Assembly: GCA_937908275.1 (NCBI GenBank)
Contig: CALERA010000095.1
Span: 1 to 5,157, forward strand
DNA length: 5,157 nt
Direction: 5' to 3'
Origin: an uncultured Desulfarculaceae bacterium
Lineage (GTDB): Bacteria; Desulfobacterota; Desulfarculia; Desulfarculales; Desulfarculaceae
The position numbers were made by a program, and so were the translations under genes. The notes under the pieces were generated by a model, which saw only the letters and a program-made list of their open reading frames with translations, made no database searches and was not told the origin of the DNA. Shown here piece by piece: positions 1 to 5,157 of the stretch. The number at the start of each line of letters is the position of its first letter. Position 1 is the first letter of the stretch.

Positions 1-1730
<1,730 letters not shown>

Positions 1731-1760
1731 TTTCTAAACTGCCTCCGCAAGGAAATGAAG

Positions 1761-1788
1761 GAGCGTTCCGGCCCGGGGGCCGGCGCTC
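1761..1788 (-). other. Strong GC-rich hairpin in the grpE-dnaK gap
   Basis: Inverted repeat: GAGCG (1761-1765) pairs with CGCTC (1784-1788), and CCGGCCC (1768-1774) pairs with GGGCCGG (1777-1783). Only a TT bulge and a 2-nt centre are unpaired; in practice the loop opens to about 4 nt. In the mRNA it starts at the grpE stop codon and ends about 15 nt before the dnaK ribosome-binding site. No T-run follows it in the direction of transcription, so it does not look like an intrinsic terminator. A role in mRNA processing or stability, or in adjusting grpE and dnaK yields, is inference. Confidence 0.6.
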
Positions 1789-2344
1789 AACTGATCTTGA
1801 TCTTGACCTCGGCGCCCTCGTCCTCGGCCGGCGCGGGACGCTTGCTCACCACCACCATGGCCGGCCGCAGCAGCCGACCCTGGAAGACGTAACCCTTGGC
1901 CAGCTCGTTGAGCACGGTGTTCTCTTCGGCTTCCAGGTCCTCCTGTTGCAACATGGCCTCGTGCAGCTCGGGGTTGAAGGGCTGGCCCAGGGCCGCCACC
2001 GGCTCCAGGCCGTGGCGCTCCAGGGTCTTGGCCAGCTCCTGCAGCACCAGGGAGACGCCCTGGCCCAGGGGGCCTTGCAGGTCGGCCTCGCTGGCGTGGG
2101 CCAGGGCCCGCTCCAGGTTGTCCAGCACCGGCAGCATGTCCTTGACGATGCTCTCGTTGGCCCGGCGCAGGAACTCCGCCTTGTCGCGCTCGGTGCGCTT
2201 CTTGAAATTGTCGGTCTCGGCCATCAGCCGCAGCAGACGGTCCTTGAGCTCGTCGCGCTCGGCCGTCAGCTCGGCCACCGGGTCGGCGGTGGAGTTCTCC
2301 GGCGCCTCGCCAGTGGGGCTGGCCTGTTTCTCTTCCTGGCTCAC
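1787..2344 (-). CDS. grpE: Nucleotide exchange factor GrpE
   Basis: Cytoplasmic homodimeric co-chaperone that releases ADP from DnaK and so resets its substrate cycle. The protein has 185 residues, normal for the family. It has an acidic, disordered N-terminus (about 1-22), a long dimerisation helix rich in charged residues (about 23-80, including DNFKKR at 45-50), and the compact beta domain that contacts DnaK. The family signature is clear: FNPELHEAM (123-131), NTV (142-144), then KGY and GRLLRPAMVVVSK (150-168). Translation starts at a GTG (2342-2344), supported by AGGAG 7 nt upstream; no ATG fits better at this N-terminus. It lies 31 bp downstream of hrcA and 56 bp upstream of dnaK, all on one strand, so it is the middle gene of the HrcA-controlled operon. 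The short C-terminal tail after residue 168 (acidic, then KIKIS) is unremarkable. Confidence 0.97.
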   Translation of the reverse strand: MSQEEKQASPTGEAPENSTADPVAELTAERDELKDRLLRLMAETDNFKKRTERDKAEFLRRANESIVKDMLPVLDNLERALAHASEADLQGPLGQGVSLVLQELAKTLERHGLEPVAALGQPFNPELHEAMLQQEDLEAEENTVLNELAKGYVFQGRLLRPAMVVVSKRPAPAEDEGAEVKIKIS

Positions 2345-2351
2345 AAAACCT

Positions 2352-2356
2352 CTCCT
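2352..2356 (-). promoter_or_regulatory. Ribosome-binding site of grpE
   Basis: AGGAG on the minus strand (followed by AGG), 7 nt before the GTG at 2342-2344. It settles GTG as the grpE start codon. Confidence 0.75.
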
Positions 2357-2375
2357 GTCGCCAAGCGCGCGGGGC

Positions 2376-3416
2376 TCAATCCCGGGATCCCAGGATCTGG
2401 CTGACCAGGCGCGCGGTGTAATCCACGATCGGGATGATTTTAGAGTAATCCATGCGGGCCGGTCCGATCACTCCCAAAGCCCCGGCCGGCTGGGCCTCCC
2501 CGCCATAGGAGGCGGTGACCGCGGTCAGGCCCTCCAGCCCGGCCACCTCGGCCTCCGCGCCCATCAGGATCTGCACCCCCGGGGCGCTGAGCGAGCGCTC
2601 CAGCAGCCGCAGCAGGGTGGAGCGCTCCTCGAAGGCCTGGAAGATGGCCTTGAGCCGGGCCACGTCGCTGAATTCCGGCGCACCCAGGAGGTTGGTGCGG
2701 CCCTCCACGAAGACATCGCCCGACTCGCCCCAGGGCAGGGCCTGCTGTCCCAGGCGCAAAGCCCGACCCAGGACCCGGTCGAAGCGCACCTTTTCCCGGG
2801 CCATCTCCCGCTCCAGGCGTTCACGCACCTCGTTTAAGGTAAGGTCGGCCAGGAGCTCATTCAAGTAGCGGGTGAACTTATCCAGGTCTTCCTGGCCAAG
2901 TTCGGCCTCCGCCTCGATAATCCGGTTCTGCACCCCGCCGCTCCGGGCCACCAGCACCACCAGGATCAGGCCCGGGCGCAGGAGCACGAACTCCATGCGG
3001 CGGAAGACCTCCTGCTCCGGGTTGGGGGCCGAGACCAAGGCCGCCTGCTGGCTGGTGCTGGAGAGCAGCCGCCCGGTGGTCTTGAGCACCTCGCGGACCT
3101 CCAGCTCCTGGCGGCCCTGGAACCCGGCCCGGATGCGGGCCTTGGCCCGCTCGTCCAGCTCCCGCACCTCCAGGATGGATTCCACATAGAAACGAATGCC
3201 TTGGGGGGTGGGCACCCGGCCGGCCGACACGTGGGGCTGGGTCAGGTAGCCCATCTCCTCCAGGTCGGACATCACGTTGCGGATGGTGGCCGGGCTGACG
3301 TTGACGCTCTTGAGCTTGCTGATGGTGCGCGAGCCCACCGGTTCGGCGTCGCTGATGTAGGTGGCGATCACAGCCGAGAGGATCAGCTTCTCTCGTTCTG
3401 AAAGTCCTTTTGCCAC
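2376..3416 (-). CDS. hrcA: Heat-inducible transcription repressor HrcA
   Basis: DNA-binding repressor of class I heat-shock genes. In the known model it binds CIRCE operators and its active folding depends on the GroE chaperonin. The protein has 346 residues, typical for HrcA. The N-terminal winged helix-turn-helix (about 1-75) carries the recognisable stretches EPVGSRTISK (25-34), SPATIRNVMSDLEEMGYL (41-58) and SAGRVPT (64-70). A central GAF-like region follows, and the C-terminal signature GPARMDYSKIIPIVDYTA sits about 30 residues from the end. The start is a GTG (3414-3416) whose ribosome-binding site is weak (AAGG 4 nt upstream, GGGGG further back). It is kept because the N-terminus matches the family length and CIRCE lies directly upstream. 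It is the first gene of the hrcA-grpE-dnaK operon and is predicted to repress itself. Confidence 0.97.
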   Translation of the reverse strand: MAKGLSEREKLILSAVIATYISDAEPVGSRTISKLKSVNVSPATIRNVMSDLEEMGYLTQPHVSAGRVPTPQGIRFYVESILEVRELDERAKARIRAGFQGRQELEVREVLKTTGRLLSSTSQQAALVSAPNPEQEVFRRMEFVLLRPGLILVVLVARSGGVQNRIIEAEAELGQEDLDKFTRYLNELLADLTLNEVRERLEREMAREKVRFDRVLGRALRLGQQALPWGESGDVFVEGRTNLLGAPEFSDVARLKAIFQAFEERSTLLRLLERSLSAPGVQILMGAEAEVAGLEGLTAVTASYGGEAQPAGALGVIGPARMDYSKIIPIVDYTARLVSQILGSRD

Positions 3417-3431
3417 CGTACCTTACCCCCG

Positions 3432-3458
3432 CTGGCACTCGTTGGGTGAAAGTGCTGA
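3432..3458 (-). promoter_or_regulatory. CIRCE-like operator (HrcA binding site)
   Basis: Read on the minus strand: TCAGCACTT, a 9-nt spacer, then GAGTGCCAG. The established CIRCE consensus is TTAGCACTC-N9-GAGTGCTAA; each arm matches 7 of 9 positions and the spacer length is exact. It lies 15 bp upstream of the hrcA GTG and covers the expected transcription start of the promoter at 3462-3490, the usual arrangement for autoregulation by HrcA. It is degenerate in the outer and innermost positions, but the paired GCACT/AGTGC core is intact. Confidence 0.9.
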
Positions 3459-3459
3459 C

Positions 3460-3483
3460 AAAAAATAACCACCCCAGGGGGGG
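3460..3483 (-). terminator. Possible intrinsic terminator of the upstream receiver-like gene, inside the hrcA promoter spacer
   Basis: Minus strand: seven Cs, T, then GGGGTGG (3469-3483) can fold into a short GC stem of about five pairs with one C-T mismatch and a 3-nt loop. It is followed directly by TTATTTTTT (3468-3460). It begins 29 nt after the stop codon of the gene at 3513-4367, a normal distance for a terminator. The stem is short and imperfect, so termination may be partial. The sequence also serves as the spacer and -10 of the hrcA promoter. Confidence 0.45.
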
Positions 3484-3490
3484 CTGTCAA
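3462..3490 (-). promoter_or_regulatory. Sigma70-type promoter of the hrcA-grpE-dnaK operon
   Basis: Minus strand: perfect -35 TTGACA (3485-3490), 17-nt spacer, -10 TATTTT (3462-3467, 4 of 6 to consensus). The start of transcription is expected near 3453-3456, inside the CIRCE-like element, leaving a leader of about 40 nt before hrcA. The layout fits housekeeping-sigma transcription kept down by HrcA. I did not find a sigma32-like promoter here. Confidence 0.8.
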
Positions 3491-3512
3491 GCGGAGGCGC
3501 GGCCCAGTTGAC

Positions 3513-4367
3513 TCAGTCCTGGCCCAGCCATTCGCGCAGGGCCAGCACCAGGGCGAGCTCCGCCGGGGCCAGGCCCTGGTCCTCCAGGCGCAGTTCCAGG
3601 AGGGCTTGGTAGGCGTCCGCCCGTTCCTGGTTCGGCGCGCCCATCAGGCCGCCGTTCAGGTGCCGCAGGCCTTCCTCCAGGGCCTCGGCCAGGATCAGGC
3701 TGGCGCCTTCGCCGCAGAGCCGGGCGGCCAAGGTCCCGCCCAACAGGGCCAGGCGGCGATCCACCGCCGCGTAGCAGGCGGCGGCCAGGTCCGGGGCCGC
3801 CGCCCGAGTGGCCTTGGCGATCAGTTCGTCATCCCCGCCCTGGGGTTTTTGCAGCAGACCGTCCACGCCAGCCTGACTCAGGGCCACGGCGTCGGCATAG
3901 AGCGCCTTGCGCGAGTAGCCCAGGGCCGCGGCCTGGGGGTGCTGTTCCCGGGCGGCCTGGAGGTTGGCCAGACCGTAGGCCCTGCCCTGCCCCATTTTCT
4001 CGCAGGCCGCCAGGAAGCTGCGCTGCCAACGCTCCACCTGGGCGTAGACCCGGCGCAGGAACAGGTTGCCGGCCTCGCCCGCCGGGGCCTGGTCCAGGTC
4101 CTGATACAAACGGGACAGGTCCGGCGCGGGTCCCAGGGCGGCCCCCAGGTCGTTCTGGGTCATGATCTCCCCGGGTTGGTCCGAGTCCAGGGAGCCGTAG
4201 ATATCCAGCAGGAAACAGAGCGGACGGCGGCCGTCCAGTTGCTCCATGGCCTCGGCAAAGGTCTGGGCGTAAATGAATTCGGCCCGCGCGAAGGCCGGGG
4301 CCGCGTGCTCGCGGAAATTATCCAACTCGAACCGGGCGTCGTCGATGAAGACGAAAGCGGATTTCAT
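3513..4367 (-). CDS. Receiver-like protein with a large insertion beside the phospho-acceptor site and an unknown C-terminal region
   Basis: 284 residues; no family name recognised. The fold of a two-component receiver can be read off: beta1 FVFIDD (acidic pair D9, D10), beta3 CFLLD (phospho-acceptor D55), beta4 ending at S152 in LGYS, and LLQKP giving the conserved lysine K174 with its following proline. D10-to-D55 and S152-to-K174 spacings (45 and 22) match CheY (44 and 22). D55-to-S152 is 97 rather than 30, so about 67 extra residues, mostly helical, sit between beta3 and alpha3 (about 60-127). Residues 190-284 look helical and show no HTH, GGDEF, HD or kinase motif. The ATG at 4365-4367 has AAGGA 6 nt upstream. 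No signal peptide or membrane segment is seen, so it is probably cytoplasmic. It lies upstream of hrcA on the same strand, but a promoter and possible terminator intervene. A phosphorylation-dependent role is inference; the partner kinase is unknown. Confidence 0.85.
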   Translation of the reverse strand: MKSAFVFIDDARFELDNFREHAAPAFARAEFIYAQTFAEAMEQLDGRRPLCFLLDIYGSLDSDQPGEIMTQNDLGAALGPAPDLSRLYQDLDQAPAGEAGNLFLRRVYAQVERWQRSFLAACEKMGQGRAYGLANLQAAREQHPQAAALGYSRKALYADAVALSQAGVDGLLQKPQGGDDELIAKATRAAAPDLAAACYAAVDRRLALLGGTLAARLCGEGASLILAEALEEGLRHLNGGLMGAPNQERADAYQALLELRLEDQGLAPAELALVLALREWLGQD

Positions 4368-4403
4368 GGCGCATCCTTAAGTTTCGGCAAAACCCTGAGT
4401 CCT

Positions 4404-4431
4404 AGTTAACACCCCCCGGCCGGGATGGCAA
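4404..4431 (-). promoter_or_regulatory. Weak candidate promoter of the receiver-like gene
   Basis: Minus strand: TTGCCA (4426-4431), 16-nt spacer, TTAACT (4404-4409). The -35 is good, but the -10 matches only 3 of 6. A perfect 10-bp palindrome CCCGGCCGGG (4415-4424) sits in the spacer. The predicted leader to the ATG at 4367 would be about 30 nt. The call rests on position as much as on sequence. Confidence 0.25.
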
Positions 4432-4447
4432 CGCGCATCTGGCCGGC

Positions 4448-4476
4448 TTGACCGCGCTGGTCGGCCGTGCTAAACA
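4448..4476 (+). promoter_or_regulatory. Weak candidate promoter of the CGGC-family gene
   Basis: TTGACC (4448-4453, 5 of 6), 17-nt spacer, TAAACA (4471-4476, 3 of 6), giving a leader of about 65 nt before the ATG at 4550. An inverted repeat GACC-GCGCT-GGTC (4450-4462), with flanking GGCC copies at 4441-4444 and 4463-4466, overlaps the -35. It could be an operator or chance in GC-rich DNA. The 182-bp divergent region (4368-4549) holds no gene that I can support. Confidence 0.3.
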
Positions 4477-4549
4477 ATCTCCTGCATCCATCGGGTATTA
4501 ATTCCACCTTGTCGCTGGGCATGCTTCCAGCGGGTGCGGGAGGTTTGAG

Positions 4550-4894
4550 ATGCAGAAAGTGGCGGTGATCGGCTGCGGCTCCTACATGGACTCGGGTTAT
4601 GGCTGTCCGGGCGAGTGGCGCTGCCTCAAGGCCGCGGCCCTGGGCGAGGGCAAGTTCCCCGAGCCGGTGCAGGTGGTGGGTTTCATCAAGTGCGAGTGCC
4701 CCGGCCGGGCCACGGTGCCCAACCTGGGCCACTTCATGAAGATGTCCGGGGTCAAGCCCGACGCGGTCTACCTGTCCTCGTGCATGGTGGGCGCCAAGCC
4801 CGACTGCCCCTACATGCCGCTGGAGGAGAAGGTGGCCTTCATCAAGGAGAAGACCGGCCTGCCGGTGATGCTGGGCACCCACGAGTACCACTGA
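4550..4894 (+). CDS. Small cysteine-rich CGGC-domain family protein
   Basis: 114 residues, about the length of stand-alone CGGC-domain proteins, which are common in anaerobes and thought to bind metal; their biochemical role is not established. Seven cysteines are seen: C9, C19, C25, C48, C50, C78 and C86. The order matches the family pattern: an N-terminal VAVIGC strand, a GCPGEWRC segment (18-25), VVGFIKCECPGR (42-53) where the family has CGGCPGK, LSSCM (75-79), CPYM (86-89) and a terminal GTHEYH. The CGGC motif itself is changed to CECP, so one of its two usual cysteines sits one residue earlier. The ATG at 4550 follows GGGAGG with a 6-nt gap, a strong ribosome-binding site. No signal peptide or membrane segment, so cytoplasmic. 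It is divergent from the receiver-like gene and upstream of tRNA-Cys, which has its own promoter. The family call is from memory of the motif pattern, not a search. Confidence 0.8.
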   Translation: MQKVAVIGCGSYMDSGYGCPGEWRCLKAAALGEGKFPEPVQVVGFIKCECPGRATVPNLGHFMKMSGVKPDAVYLSSCMVGAKPDCPYMPLEEKVAFIKEKTGLPVMLGTHEYH

Positions 4895-4921
4895 GCCTGG
4901 CCGCCCCGGTGCGTCCCGCCT

Positions 4922-4945
4922 GGCCCGCAGGGTACCGGTCGGGCC
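4922..4945 (+). other. Inverted repeat downstream of the CGGC-family gene
   Basis: GGCCCG (4922-4927) and CGGGCC (4940-4945) form a 6-bp stem with a 12-nt loop, 28 nt after the stop codon. A second small stem, TCCCG-CGT-CGGGA, lies at 4968-4980. Neither is followed by a T-run, so they are not convincing intrinsic terminators, though they could slow or end transcription by another route. Confidence 0.25.
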
Positions 4946-4984
4946 GTTGCCGGGCGATCGTGGCGTTTCCCGCGTCGGGAGCAC

Positions 4985-5013
4985 TTGACACTGGCAACGG
5001 CGGCCGCTATGAT
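4985..5013 (+). promoter_or_regulatory. Near-consensus sigma70 promoter of tRNA-Cys
   Basis: TTGACA (4985-4990, perfect), 17-nt spacer, TATGAT (5008-5013, 5 of 6). Transcription should start near 5020, leaving a leader of about 54 nt before the mature tRNA, to be removed by processing. The bases after the -10 (TGCCGC) are GC-rich, as in discriminators of stable-RNA promoters under stringent control; that regulation is inferred. Confidence 0.85.
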
Positions 5014-5073
5014 TGCCGCAATTCCGTCGGGCTAAGGTTTCGAAGAGACAGGGCTTTTGCCTAGCGGATCCCT

Positions 5074-5148
5074 GGCGGCGTAGCCAAGTGGCAAGGCAGC
5101 GGACTGCAAATCCGTTATTCACCGGTTCAAATCCGGTCGCCGCCTCCA
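5074..5148 (+). tRNA. tRNA-Cys (anticodon GCA), CCA encoded
   Basis: A complete cloverleaf folds by eye. The acceptor stem GGCGGCG (5074-5080) pairs with CGCCGCC (5138-5144) in seven pairs. The D stem is GCC/GGC (5083-5085 with 5095-5097). The anticodon stem GCGGA/TCCGT (5099-5103 with 5111-5115) closes the loop CTGCAAA with anticodon GCA at 5106-5108. A 5-nt variable loop follows, and the T arm is ACCGG-TTCAAAT-CCGGT (5121-5137). The discriminator base is T (5145), the known main identity element for cysteinyl-tRNA synthetase, and CCA is genomically encoded (5146-5148). It has its own strong promoter upstream. No terminator is visible before the window ends. Confidence 0.98.
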
Positions 5149-5157
5149 AAAATATCA

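Noticed and set aside
2379..2388. Palindrome ATCCCGGGAT at the 3' end of hrcA.
   Set aside because: It is short, has no T-tract and lies within coding sequence, so I see no support for a terminator between hrcA and grpE.
1896..2837. Plus-strand open frame of 313 codons opposite grpE and hrcA, plus smaller plus- and minus-strand frames in 2515-3438.
   Set aside because: All are shadows of grpE and hrcA, whose family signatures are unmistakable.
3606..4409. Plus-strand open frame of 267 codons opposite the receiver-like gene.
   Set aside because: The minus-strand frame has receiver motifs with correct spacing and a proper ribosome-binding site; the plus-strand frame has neither.
4465..4473. 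CCGTGCTAA, resembling one arm of CIRCE, upstream of the CGGC-family gene.
   Set aside because: It matches 7 of 9 positions, but the partner arm expected 9 nt away is absent (TTGACCGCG lies there), so it is a chance half-site.
4615..5064. Plus-strand open frame of 149 codons overlapping the CGGC-family gene.
   Set aside because: It is in a different frame from the well-supported gene at 4550-4894, is rich in Gly/Arg/Pro as expected of a shadow frame, and runs through the tRNA promoter.
4406..5149. Minus-strand open frame of 247 codons starting with MEAATGFEPVNNGFAVRCLA.
   Set aside because: Its first residues are simply the reverse complement of tRNA-Cys translated, a known type of spurious protein. 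The rest runs antisense to the CGGC-family gene and the tRNA promoter.

Overview
The window is GC-rich bacterial DNA carrying a HrcA/CIRCE-type heat-shock operon on the minus strand. A receiver-like protein gene lies just upstream of it, and two small units on the plus strand sit at the right end: a cysteine-rich CGGC-family protein and tRNA-Cys(GCA). The operon order hrcA-grpE-dnaK, the CIRCE-like operator, the GTG starts and the CGGC-family protein would suit an anaerobic deltaproteobacterium (Desulfobacterota, in the style of sulfate reducers). That placement is inferred from gene content and general protein flavour, and no marker in the window fixes it.

Layout from left to right. dnaK occupies 1-1730 (minus); its 3' end is cut off by the window edge, so the last part of the C-terminal lid and tail is missing. 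A strong GC-rich inverted repeat fills most of the short grpE-dnaK gap. grpE (1787-2344, minus, GTG start) and hrcA (2376-3416, minus, GTG start) follow. Just upstream of hrcA is a compact control region: a TTGACA-N17-TATTTT promoter, a CIRCE-like operator (3432-3458) over the expected transcription start, and a terminator-like stem with a T-tract that falls inside the promoter spacer. The receiver-like gene (3513-4367, minus) is transcribed toward hrcA and ends about 23 bp upstream of that promoter's -35 box. A 182-bp divergent intergenic region separates it from the CGGC-family gene (4550-4894, plus). After that come a near-consensus promoter (4985-5013) and the tRNA-Cys gene (5074-5148, plus).

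How they work together: HrcA is expected to repress its own operon through CIRCE, and the operon supplies the Hsp70 chaperone DnaK and its nucleotide exchange factor GrpE. No dnaJ is visible; it could lie beyond position 1. The feature least like textbook content is the 284-residue receiver-like protein. It keeps all the receiver active-site residues with canonical spacing, except for about 67 extra residues next to the phospho-acceptor aspartate, and it ends in a C-terminal region I do not recognise. The CGGC-family protein and the tRNA appear to be separate transcription units.
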